DNA of 8,767 nucleotides from Solirubrobacteraceae bacterium (GTDB taxonomy: Bacteria > Actinomycetota > Thermoleophilia > Solirubrobacterales > Solirubrobacteraceae), in contig JASHQV010000203.1 of assembly GCA_030038955.1 (NCBI GenBank), positions 1 to 8,767 on the forward strand. The letters are read 5' to 3'. The translations under genes were made by a program, and so were the position numbers. Below are positions 1-6,380 of the stretch, piece by piece; the first letter of the stretch is position 1; each line of letters begins with the position of its first letter. A model generated the notes under the pieces. The model worked only from the letters and a program-made list of their open reading frames with translations, was not told the DNA's origin and did not search any database.

Positions 1-30
1 CTCGAGGCCGTGCTCCTCGAGGCCGTGCTC
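1..30. repeat. Tandem 15-bp direct repeat
   Basis: Positions 1-15 and 16-30 are identical copies of CTCGAGGCCGTGCTC. The 15-bp period is a whole number of codons. Read on the minus strand in the frame of the partial gene, each copy encodes a five-residue unit (EHGLE). The repeat may continue left of the window. Confidence 0.8.
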
Positions 31-60
31 GTCGCTCACACGTCTGTGCTGTTCGGCCAC
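1..60 (-). CDS. 5' end of an unidentified gene leaving the window
   Basis: Reading the minus strand from GTG at 60-58 gives 20 residues, MAEQHRRVSDEHGLEEHGLE, open to the window edge. An AAGGGGG Shine-Dalgarno lies at 73-67, six bases before this GTG, which is good spacing. A second GTG directly upstream (63-61) and one downstream (39-37) are alternatives. The frame is closed upstream by TGA at 102-100, so the gene must begin within this short stretch. The visible part is polar and acidic with His, and carries a duplicated EHGLE unit. I do not recognise the family. It lies downstream of the cyclase gene on the same strand, about 200 bp away. The overlapping plus-strand frame at 10-246 has no ribosome site and looks like a shadow. 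Confidence 0.45.
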   Translation of the reverse strand, partial: MAEQHRRVSDEHGLEEHGLE

Positions 61-173
61 CACAAACCCCCTTCGTCGCGATCCGCTGTCGCGCGAATCT
101 CAAGGCCCGTAGACGAATTACTCCGCGGCTTTGACGGCATCTGGACGCGCCTGACGCCACCCGCGCGAATCGC

Positions 174-189
174 CGATGCGTCGGCATCG
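174..189 (-). terminator. Small hairpin downstream of the cyclase gene (weak terminator candidate)
   Basis: CGATGC (174-179) and GCATCG (184-189) form a perfect 6-bp stem with a 4-base loop. It sits about 70-90 bases past the cyclase stop codon. No T-tract follows on the minus strand, so an intrinsic terminator is only a possibility. Nothing else recognisable was seen in 61-260. Confidence 0.25.
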
Positions 190-260
190 ACTCATCCCAC
201 GTGCGTCGTCAGACACGCCCAGCCACTCGTCAAATTCCACGACTGATTCTTCTACGGACC

Positions 261-3194
261 CTAACCCAACGACTCGCGGGCTGGCGATTTCCTGCTCGCG
301 GCCAGGTTCGTCGGGAGCAACGAGAGACGAGCGAGCTCAACCTGATTGCCCTTGGCCTTCAGGATGCGGCGGGCGTCATCCATGAGCAGCGCCGACTCCG
401 CCACATCCGCCTCGCTGGCTGCGGTCAGCGCCGCCACCTGGACGAACGGAAACTGCATGCCGGCGCTCAGCTGCAGTGCCTGCCTCGCTGGCTCACGAGC
501 GTCCGCCTCGAGTCCGCGGCGTGCCAGCGCCCGCGCCAGCGCGGTGCGCCACAGCACCTGCGTGATCAAGTCGTCCTCGGTCGCCTCCCCGCTCACCCTC
601 CGCGCCTCGGCCTCGGCCTCATCCGGACGGCCGAGCACGCACAGAACCTCGGCGAGCAGCGCCCGGTGCGTGGCCGCGGAGGTGCTCGCGCCGAACTCGT
701 CCAGCGCCAGCGACGAGGCGCGCAGCTCCTGCTCCGCGGCGTCCGGGTTGCCGGCGAACAGCTCGATCTGCGCACCGACGACCGCCTGCACGGCCCGACG
801 CAAGCGGAGCCCGAACTCCTCGGTGGTGGCGACCCCGTCTCGATAGATCCGGCGGGCCTCGTCGACGCGACCATCCATCGCCAGCACCCCGGCCAGAGCG
901 GTGTCGACCGCTACTCGCAGTGGCCCCTCCAGCCCAAGCTCCTCGGGGAGCAGCTCGATCCGGCCGATCGCCTCGTGCACATGGGTGGGTCCGTGGAGCA
1001 GCGCCTGCGCCAACAGTCCCGCGAGCGTCGCCACCATCGCCCGTCCGGCTTCGGCCCGTCGGGCGTGCATCAGCGCGCGCTCGATCGCCGTGGCTCGGTC
1101 GAGCCAGCGGGCGGCGGCGAGGTCGGCGCTGCTCCGCAGCCACCAGGCGCGGGCGAGCGCGAGATCGTCGTCGAGCTCCTCCAGCTCCTCGATCGCCGAC
1201 TGCGCGATCATCACGCTCTCCTCGGCCGATGCGCTGCGAGTCGTGAACTCGCGCACGAACTGCCGCTCGACGCGCGCGTGCAGCTCAGCCGAGCGGGCGC
1301 CGAGCCTGGCCGCAGCCGCGATCGCCTGCTCCAGCGCCTCCTCGGCGGTCGCCATGTTGCCCGCCTTCACGTACGCGTCGCCGAGCTCCGTCAGCGCGGG
1401 CGCCAGCTGCGGATCGTCATCCGGCAGCAGCGCACGGGCGCGCTCGAGCAGGGCGATCGCGCCGGGGACGTCGGACCGCCCGAGGACGTCCCGACCGGCC
1501 TGCAGCAGCAGGCGGCCGGCTTGCCGCCCAAGCTCGAGATCGCGGCGGCCGAGCTCGCGGCGCAGCTGGTAGGCGCGCTCGAGATGGTGTCCGCTGAGCG
1601 ATGCGGGCCCGCCGCCGACTTCGATCTGGCCGGCTGCGGCGAGGTGCAGATCGGCCCGCAGCGCCTTCGGCATCGCCTCGTAGACCGCGTCCCGGACGAG
1701 CGCGTGCTGGAAGCGGAAGCCCTCATCTGGCACGGCTACGTCGGGGCGCAAGAGGCCCTGCCGTGCGAGCTCGAACAGCCGTGCCTGCGCTGGCTCGCGC
1801 TGCCCGACCGGCACGAGATCAAGCACCGCCCGTAGCGAGAAGCTGCGGCCGATCACGGCCGCCCGCTCGAGCACCGCTCGCGGTTCGGATTCCAGCCGGT
1901 CGAGCCGAGCATGCAGCAGCACGCGGATCGAATCGATCAGCGTCACCGAGGCATCCTGCTCCTGCGCGAACAGCGCAAGCTGCTCAATGAACAACGGGTT
2001 GCCTTCGGCCATTGCGACGATCCGCGCCCGATGCTGCTCGGGCACGCCGAGCGCGTCAATCACTCGCATCGACTCGGAGTCCGTGAGCCGGTCGAGCGCC
2101 AGCGACGCAGCCGGATCACGAAGCCACTGGGGACGGCGCTCGACCAACTCACCCCGGGCCAGACACACGACCAGCACGGGCGCACGGCCGAGCCGCTGGC
2201 CGAGGTACTCGAGCAGATCGAGCAGCGTCTCGTGCGCCCAGTGGATGTCGTCGAACACGACCACGACCGGGGCTGCACGCGCGAGCTCCTCGAGCAGCTG
2301 CCGCACGGCTGCAAACACCTCGTAGCTGGTTCCCTCGAGCTGCGCTTCGTCGCGACCGGCCGCGCGGAAGATCTCACGAACGGGGGAGAACGTCAGCCCT
2401 TCGCCGTGTGGCGGGCAGCTTCCGATCAGCGTGGTCGCCTCGCCCTCGACGGCACCGAGCAGCTCCCGCGCGAGCCGGGACTTCCCGATCCCCGGCTCGC
2501 CGACGATCGTCAACAGCTGCGCGCCGTCGCCGGCGGCGACGTGGGCATACGCGCGATGCAGCCACTCGAGCTCGCGTGCGTGTCCCGCAAACCGCGTGTC
2601 CGCACGTCGTGGGATCGCCGTCGCGGTGAGATCGACAGCGTCGAGCCGGTAGGCGCGCACCGCCTCCGACTTCCCCTTCAGCGCCAGCGGGCCGACGTCG
2701 GTCGCCTCGACCGCGTGCGCGACCAGCGCGTAGGTCTTCTCGCCGATCAGGATCTCGGCGCCCTCGGCCGCCTGCTCGAGCCGCTTGCCGATGGCGATCG
2801 GCTCGCCGCTGACGGTGTGCCCGAGGGCCGGATCGCCGGTCACCACCTCGCCCGTGTTGACTCCGATCCGCACCTCGAGCTGAAACTCGGTCTCGCGGTC
2901 GAGCTCCGCCACGCTGTCGCGCATCGCCACCGCCGCCCGCACCGCCCGCAACGCGTCGTCCTCCTGGACCATGGGAACGCCGAACAGGGCCATCACCTCA
3001 TCGCCGATGAACTTCTCGACGACGCCGTCGAGACGCTCGACCACCGCCGACGCCCGCGCGAAGAACTCCGACATCAAGCCGCGCAGAGCCTCAGGGTCGA
3101 GTCGCTCAGCGAGCTGCGTGAACGCGACCAGGTCAGCGAACAAGACGGTCACGGTCTTGCGCCCCTCGACTGGCCGACTCAGGCCAACGTCCAC
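261..3194 (-). CDS. Class III nucleotide cyclase / AAA ATPase / TPR-like fusion regulator
   Basis: This is a 977-residue cytoplasmic protein. Residues ~13-185 are a class III adenylate/guanylate cyclase homology domain. It keeps both metal aspartates (D21 in LFADLVAFT, D65 in FIGDEVMALFG), a lysine before the second (K61) and the later arginine R138. The transition-state Asn of the usual V-N-V-A-x-R-L motif is Ala (A134, in EPIAIGKRLE), and the purine-selecting position is Thr127. Residues ~200-410 are an AAA/STAND-type ATPase with Walker A GEPGIGKS (232-239) and Walker B VVVVFDDIHWA (310-320). GNPLFIEQL (~399-406) and RFQHALVRDAVYEAM (494-508) are typical of this family. The rest is an Ala/Leu/Glu-rich helical array that looks TPR-like. 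Such fusions are usually sensory signalling proteins; ligand and output are unknown. The start is GTG at 3194, placed just before the conserved RKTVTVLFAD segment, with no strong Shine-Dalgarno. Stop is TAG. It lies 78 bp after the AICAR-transformylase-like gene. Nucleotide cyclase activity is doubtful because of the Asn loss. Confidence 0.9.
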   Translation of the reverse strand: MDVGLSRPVEGRKTVTVLFADLVAFTQLAERLDPEALRGLMSEFFARASAVVERLDGVVEKFIGDEVMALFGVPMVQEDDALRAVRAAVAMRDSVAELDRETEFQLEVRIGVNTGEVVTGDPALGHTVSGEPIAIGKRLEQAAEGAEILIGEKTYALVAHAVEATDVGPLALKGKSEAVRAYRLDAVDLTATAIPRRADTRFAGHARELEWLHRAYAHVAAGDGAQLLTIVGEPGIGKSRLARELLGAVEGEATTLIGSCPPHGEGLTFSPVREIFRAAGRDEAQLEGTSYEVFAAVRQLLEELARAAPVVVVFDDIHWAHETLLDLLEYLGQRLGRAPVLVVCLARGELVERRPQWLRDPAASLALDRLTDSESMRVIDALGVPEQHRARIVAMAEGNPLFIEQLALFAQEQDASVTLIDSIRVLLHARLDRLESEPRAVLERAAVIGRSFSLRAVLDLVPVGQREPAQARLFELARQGLLRPDVAVPDEGFRFQHALVRDAVYEAMPKALRADLHLAAAGQIEVGGGPASLSGHHLERAYQLRRELGRRDLELGRQAGRLLLQAGRDVLGRSDVPGAIALLERARALLPDDDPQLAPALTELGDAYVKAGNMATAEEALEQAIAAAARLGARSAELHARVERQFVREFTTRSASAEESVMIAQSAIEELEELDDDLALARAWWLRSSADLAAARWLDRATAIERALMHARRAEAGRAMVATLAGLLAQALLHGPTHVHEAIGRIELLPEELGLEGPLRVAVDTALAGVLAMDGRVDEARRIYRDGVATTEEFGLRLRRAVQAVVGAQIELFAGNPDAAEQELRASSLALDEFGASTSAATHRALLAEVLCVLGRPDEAEAEARRVSGEATEDDLITQVLWRTALARALARRGLEADAREPARQALQLSAGMQFPFVQVAALTAASEADVAESALLMDDARRILKAKGNQVELARLSLLPTNLAASRKSPARESLG

Positions 3195-3272
3195 CCGTCG
3201 AACGCTACACCGCCGGTGCCCGCAGATGGCGCCAGCGCTGGGGCATCGGCGCCCGCAGGGGCTGCCAGCGAG

Positions 3273-4292
3273 TCAGTGTCCGAAGAAGCCGCGGGCGTCG
3301 CGGTCCGGCAGCTGGACGAGCGCGACCCCCGCATCGACCAGCGTCTGGCGCACCTGCTCGTCGCGGACGGATCCGCTCGTGCAGAAGACCGCGCTGACGC
3401 CGGCGTCGACCAGCACCTGGGGACCGTCCGGGAATGGGAAGAAGCTGTCGCTGTAGGCGACCGCGCCGGCCAGCTCGTGCCCGGCGTCGCGGGCGCGCGT
3501 GACCGCCAGCGCGCAGCCGCCGACGCGATCCTGCTGCCCGACGCCGTTGCCGAGCAGCTGGCCATCGCGGACGAGTGTGGTCGTGTTGGAGTTGCTGGTC
3601 GACCCGACCGCCCAGGCGAGCAGCAGATCACGCTCCTGGGTCGCGGTCAGCGTCCCGAAGCGCTGCACCGCGGGATCGGCCAGATCCAGCACAAACGTGT
3701 AGTTCGGCTGCTCCAGCACGCCGCCGCGCACGGGGCGGCGGCGCAGCTCGGTGTCCAGCGAACCGCGACCGAGCGATGCGAGCGCCGGGTTCGCGAGCAC
3801 GCGACACTTACCTTGCTTGCGCGCCAGCAGCTCGACGGCCTCCTCGGCGAACGCGGCGGCCGCCACCACGTCCAGCAGGCGGCGCGTCTCGCTGGCGTGG
3901 CCTGCGAGCGCGTCTGCGACCGCCTCGTCGACGGCAAAGCCGAGCATCACGCAGCCGCCGAAGATCGCCCGCAGATCACCGGTCAGCATCAGCTGCGTGG
4001 CGACGAGCGGTGAATCGGCGACGGCCGCACCGCAGGCGTTGCCGTGCTTAGTGCCGACCGCGATCGCCGGCACTTCCCCGTCCGCCGGCGCCAGCGCCGC
4101 GGCGATGTGGGTGATCGTCTGCAGCTGACGATCGAGCTCGACGAGGTTGTTGTAGCTCGGGGCGCTGCCCTCGAGCAACGAGAAGCGTCCGATCGCGAGC
4201 GGGTCGCCGGTCTCCGCATGCACGAGGCGAGCCGGCGCCTGCCAGGCGTTCTCGCCGTACGCGCAGATCCAGGGCTCGGGCACGAGGCTCAT
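3273..4292 (-). CDS. Stand-alone AICAR transformylase-like protein (PurH C-terminal half)
   Basis: This 339-residue protein matches the formyltransferase half of PurH. That half transfers a formyl group from 10-formyl-THF to AICAR in the penultimate step of IMP synthesis. Recognisable motifs in order: AYGENAWQ (11-18, usually RYGxNPHQ), SYNN (46-49), TKHGNACG (81-88) with the catalytic Lys-His pair K82/H83, IFGG (110-113), TSNSNTTTLVRDGQ (232-245), GVGQQDR (250-256) and SDSFFPFPDG (281-290). The family's C-terminal GxRHF(R/K)H ends here as RGFFGH. The MGS-like IMP cyclohydrolase domain (about 200 residues) is absent: the protein starts at the YGEN motif. Bifunctional PurH is about 520 residues. 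Catalytic and folate-binding positions look intact, so enzymatic activity is plausible, but the in vivo substrate is open: AICAR, or an analogue in a side pathway. The start is ATG at 4292 with no clear Shine-Dalgarno; a hairpin abuts it. The upstream neighbour is a TDT transporter gene, the downstream one the cyclase gene. Confidence 0.87.
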   Translation of the reverse strand: MSLVPEPWICAYGENAWQAPARLVHAETGDPLAIGRFSLLEGSAPSYNNLVELDRQLQTITHIAAALAPADGEVPAIAVGTKHGNACGAAVADSPLVATQLMLTGDLRAIFGGCVMLGFAVDEAVADALAGHASETRRLLDVVAAAAFAEEAVELLARKQGKCRVLANPALASLGRGSLDTELRRRPVRGGVLEQPNYTFVLDLADPAVQRFGTLTATQERDLLLAWAVGSTSNSNTTTLVRDGQLLGNGVGQQDRVGGCALAVTRARDAGHELAGAVAYSDSFFPFPDGPQVLVDAGVSAVFCTSGSVRDEQVRQTLVDAGVALVQLPDRDARGFFGH

Positions 4293-4320
4293 CGCCGCGG
4301 GACCCTATCCCGAATCGGCG
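4293..4320 (-). promoter_or_regulatory. Hairpin abutting the AICARFT-like start codon
   Basis: On the plus strand, CGCCG (4293-4297) plus CGGGA (4298-4302) pair with TCCCG (4308-4312) plus CGGCG (4316-4320). This is a 10-bp GC-rich stem with a 3-base bulge (AAT, 4313-4315) and a 5-base loop. Its minus-strand transcript form ends directly at the ATG (4292) and occupies the place where a ribosome site would lie. It could block or regulate initiation, or act as a terminator of the transporter transcript. No ligand-binding riboswitch fold is recognisable. Confidence 0.45.
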
Positions 4321-4324
4321 CCAG

Positions 4325-4340
4325 CCGGCGTCCACGCCGG
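4325..4340 (-). terminator. Perfect inverted repeat after the TDT transporter gene
   Basis: CCGGCGT (4325-4331) and ACGCCGG (4334-4340) form a perfect inverted repeat with a 2-base centre, effectively a 6-bp stem with a 4-base loop. It starts 12 bases past the transporter stop. There is no T-tract, so it is only a candidate terminator or transcript-end stabiliser. It stands next to the second hairpin at 4293-4320. Confidence 0.35.
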
Positions 4341-4351
4341 TCAGCGTGTGA

Positions 4352-5302
4352 TCACTCAGCCGAAACGCGACGGAGGCTTGCTGGAGCGCGGCGGACCATC
4401 GCCACGAACACGATCAGCCAGACCGCAACCGCGAGCCACACCCAGACGCGGGCGAACTCGGTGATCCCCGAGATCCCGGCGACCACGCCCGTGGTGAAGC
4501 TACAGGCGGCGTACATGCCGACCGGGAACACCGTCGACCAGCGACCGATCGCGTAGTGCACACGCGGGCGCAGCGCCTCGGCGGCCAGCAGCGCGGGCAG
4601 CCACGTCATCGTCAGGCACCACAGCACCAGCGCGAGTGTCCTCAGCGCCCCCAGCGCTCCGCTCAGCACGCCCACCCGCTGCGCGGTCAGAGCGATCCGC
4701 CCGGCGGTCACCGTCGAGATCGCCAGCGCGCCGCCACCGACCCACTGGTCGCCGGTCCCGACCGTGAGCTGACGGAACTGAAAGCGGCTGAGCACGAACG
4801 CGTAGCAGCCGAGGCCGAGGCAGAACGGCGCCAGCGCCGCATACAGGAGCCAGCTCGCGTGGGCGGCACCGGCAAGCTCGGCGGCCAGCAGCGCCAGCGA
4901 TTCGGTCGCGACGGCTAACAGGAACGAGGCGCCGGTCGTCGGCGTCCGCCAGCGCCCGAGCACCACCGGAACGAGACCGATCCAGACCGCCAGCGCCAAG
5001 ATCAGCAGCACGGTGCCGGCCCAGTTCCAGCCGAGCATCGTCAGCCGCGTGCCGAGCACCGCCGTTCCAGCGACGGCGGTTAGTGCCGTGGGATCGCCGG
5101 TCTCGTCCCTGAACCGCCTAGCGTTCAGCAGCGCCCTGACGGGCTGCAGCCCAGCCACTGCGATCCAGATCGCTGCGCAGATCACGAGCAGGACGACGGA
5201 CAGCGCGTGGCGGCCCTCGAGCGACAGCGCGATCGAGGCAATCCCGGTAGCCATCACGACCGCTTCAGAGGCGGGCGAGATCTCCTCCAGGACGTGCCTC
5301 AC
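4352..5302 (-). CDS. TDT-family transporter (TehA/Mae1/SLAC1-like)
   Basis: This is a polytopic inner-membrane protein of about 316 residues with roughly ten hydrophobic segments, the count expected of the TehA/SLAC1 fold. The first segment carries SEAVVMATGIASIAL (12-26), matching the family's PxxFxxVMATGI opening. Near the C-terminus WSTVFPVGMYAA (255-266) matches the WxxxFPxG(M/T)Y motif of tellurite-resistance/C4-dicarboxylate transporters. Family members move dicarboxylates, sulfite or small anions; the substrate here cannot be told. The open frame extends upstream to 5458, but that part is Ser/Arg/Pro-rich, not conserved, and overlaps the regulator gene. I therefore start at GTG 5302, directly before HVLEEISPASEAVVMATG, which has a weak GAGG about 11 bases upstream. 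GTG at 5335 is an alternative. It follows the PerR-like gene by 58 bp, which suggests shared transcription and possible control by that regulator. Stop is TGA. Confidence 0.85.
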   Translation of the reverse strand: MRHVLEEISPASEAVVMATGIASIALSLEGRHALSVVLLVICAAIWIAVAGLQPVRALLNARRFRDETGDPTALTAVAGTAVLGTRLTMLGWNWAGTVLLILALAVWIGLVPVVLGRWRTPTTGASFLLAVATESLALLAAELAGAAHASWLLYAALAPFCLGLGCYAFVLSRFQFRQLTVGTGDQWVGGGALAISTVTAGRIALTAQRVGVLSGALGALRTLALVLWCLTMTWLPALLAAEALRPRVHYAIGRWSTVFPVGMYAACSFTTGVVAGISGITEFARVWVWLAVAVWLIVFVAMVRRAPASLRRVSAE

Positions 5303-5360
5303 CGGGCGACCCGCCTCAGGGCGCCCTGGGCTCACCCGCAATCCCAACCAAGCTGTCTGG

Positions 5361-5798
5361 CTACGAGACAGGGGCGGCGGCGCACTCGTCGCACAGACCC
5401 TGGACGACAAGCTGGACCTGCTCGGCGTGGAAGCCGTGGGCTCCGGCAGCCGAGACAAGTCGCTCGCGGTCGACGCTGGCCATCAGGTCGGCGACGTGGC
5501 CGCAAGCCCGACAGATCATGTGGTGATGCTCGTCGGTGCGCGTGTCGAACAACGCCGGCCCGGAGCTGGTCGGCACCCGCGCGACGTGACCGAGCTCCTC
5601 GAGCAGCTCGAGCGTCGCGTAGACGGTGGGAATCGAGACGCCCGGCAGCCGCTCGGAGACCTGGCTGTAGATCTCCTCCGCGGTCACGTGCATCTGCGCC
5701 TCATCGATCAGCCGCGCGATCGCGCGTCGCTGCGGGGTCACCCGACCTCCGCGGAGGTGCAGAGCGAGCGCCAGCGAGGCCTCGGCCGTACCTGTCAT
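5361..5798 (-). CDS. Fur-family regulator, PerR-like by ligand residues
   Basis: This cytoplasmic DNA-binding metalloregulator has 145 residues from ATG 5798, or 148 from GTG 5807 (numbering below uses 148). The N-terminal winged helix includes RVTPQRRAI (22-30) and SIPTVYATLELLEELG (58-73). The dimerisation domain has FDTRTDEHHHMICRACGHVADL. Two CxxC pairs (C99/C102 and C139/C142) form the structural zinc site. The five PerR regulatory ligands of Bacillus subtilis (H37, D85, H91, H93, D104) correspond to H40, D88, H94, H96 and D107. Asp rather than Glu at the last position is the feature that separates PerR from Fur. I therefore favour peroxide/Fe-Mn sensing over pure iron control. No catalase or peroxidase gene lies in the window. 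The transporter gene follows after 58 bp, and the gene is divergent from a DtxR-fold regulator. No Shine-Dalgarno is visible; a TATTAT -10-like box at 5828-5823 would give a very short leader. Confidence 0.88.
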   Translation of the reverse strand: MTGTAEASLALALHLRGGRVTPQRRAIARLIDEAQMHVTAEEIYSQVSERLPGVSIPTVYATLELLEELGHVARVPTSSGPALFDTRTDEHHHMICRACGHVADLMASVDRERLVSAAGAHGFHAEQVQLVVQGLCDECAAAPVS

Positions 5799-5815
5799 GA
5801 GCGCCACGCTAGCAC

Positions 5816-5844
5816 AATGCCGATAATATCTTGAGCGGCATGTT
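5816..5844. promoter_or_regulatory. Divergent promoter region with inverted repeats (candidate metalloregulator operator)
   Basis: The 90-bp gap between the two regulator genes contains an AT-rich island. ATGCCG (5817-5822) and CGGCAT (5836-5841) are a perfect 6-bp inverted repeat with a 13-bp spacer. Flanking bases extend it imperfectly. A 4-1-4 palindrome GATA-A-TATC (5822-5830) sits inside. Fur/PerR boxes are short AT-rich inverted repeats, so autoregulation by the PerR-like protein is plausible. A TATTAT box (5828-5823, minus strand) overlaps it. No convincing -35 was found for either direction. Confidence 0.45.
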
Positions 5845-5887
5845 ATTCTGGTGGTGTTGCGATAAGCGGTGCCGAGCCGGCCGAGTT

Positions 5888-5893
5888 AAGGAG
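5888..5893 (+). promoter_or_regulatory. Shine-Dalgarno of the DtxR-fold gene
   Basis: AAGGAG lies four bases before ATG 5898. It is one of the few near-consensus ribosome sites in the window, and it fixes the start of the small regulator despite its non-conserved N-terminal extension. Confidence 0.8.
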
Positions 5894-5897
5894 CGAG

Positions 5898-6347
5898 ATG
5901 GGAGTCCAGGAGAGCGACTCGACAGCTCAGAAGAGTACGCCTACGCCCGTGGCGGCTGACGCGTCGACCTCCGCGCGGCCGTGCTCAGAGGTGAGCGCCC
6001 GCGAGGCGAGCTACCTGCTGGCGCTGCGCGAGCTTGAGCGTAGCTCCTCGCCGCCGACCCAGATCGCGCTCGCTCGCGCTCAGGGCGTCTCGGGACCGGC
6101 GGCGCTGGAGATGGTGCGGCGGCTTCGCACGCTCGGCCTGGTCGAGCCGGACCGCCTTGCGCTGACGGTCGAAGGCACCAGCGCGGCGCTGTTGCTGGCG
6201 TCGCGACGGCATGCCGCGCATCTGCTGACCCACGAGGTGCTCGGCCTTGACGAAGCGGACGCACAGCCGGAGGCCGAGCGGCTGGCGCCCAACCTCTCGG
6301 CAGCGATCACGCGACGACTGCTGGCGGGGCGCCCCGAGCGCCCTTGA
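5898..6347 (+). CDS. DtxR/MntR-fold regulator with a degenerate metal site
   Basis: This 149-residue protein has a polar, Ser/Thr-rich N-terminal tail (1-32). Residues 33-142 align by eye with the DNA-binding and dimerisation domains of DtxR: EASYLLALRELE, PPTQIALARAQGVSGPAALEMVRRLRTLGLVEPD (winged helix), LALTVEGTSAALLLASRRHAAHLL and THEVLGLDEADAQPEAERLAPNLSAAITRRL. The C-terminal SH3-like domain is absent. Canonical ligands are mostly gone: DtxR M10, H98, E105 and H106 correspond to S38, Q123, A130 and P131. The C102 position is E127, as in MntR. The RRH of the ancillary site remains (H105), but with a two-residue shortening after it. Classical Fe/Mn-dependent repression is therefore unlikely, though constitutive DNA binding or another ligand is possible. 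It is divergent from the PerR-like gene and convergent with the tetR gene. The start is fixed by an AAGGAG site. Confidence 0.72.
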   Translation: MGVQESDSTAQKSTPTPVAADASTSARPCSEVSAREASYLLALRELERSSSPPTQIALARAQGVSGPAALEMVRRLRTLGLVEPDRLALTVEGTSAALLLASRRHAAHLLTHEVLGLDEADAQPEAERLAPNLSAAITRRLLAGRPERP

Positions 6348-6371
6348 CTGACCACGGCCGGCCGGGGTCAG
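6348..6371. terminator. Hairpin between convergent regulator genes
   Basis: CTGACC (6348-6353) and GGTCAG (6366-6371) form a perfect 6-bp stem enclosing the self-complementary CGGCCGGCCG. It starts immediately after the TGA of the DtxR-fold gene. Its position suits a terminator, possibly bidirectional, but there is no T-tract. Confidence 0.45.
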
Positions 6372-6380
6372 GACACGTCG

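Noticed and set aside
10..246. 78-codon plus-strand frame in the left intergenic region
   Set aside because: It has no ribosome site or motif, and it overlaps the better supported minus-strand start at 60.
201..1835. 544-codon open frame on the plus strand
   Set aside because: It is antisense to the C-terminal half of the cyclase-ATPase gene, with Arg/Gln/Leu-biased composition and no domain. It is a shadow of codon bias.
3232..3241. 10-bp palindrome CCAGCGCTGG in the gap before the cyclase gene
   Set aside because: It is short and GC-rich, with no supporting promoter elements, and is easily expected by chance here.
1911..4013. 700-codon open frame on the plus strand
   Set aside because: It lies antisense across the cyclase and AICARFT-like genes and the gap between them. 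It has Arg/Gln/His-rich low-complexity composition and no recognisable motif, as expected of a high-GC shadow frame.
5303..5458. N-terminal 52-residue extension of the transporter
   Set aside because: It is Ser/Arg/Pro-rich, overlaps the PerR-like gene, and lies upstream of the family's conserved first membrane segment.
5831..5849. TTGAGC and TATTCT as a promoter for the DtxR-fold gene
   Set aside because: The spacing is only 7 bp, far from the needed ~17.
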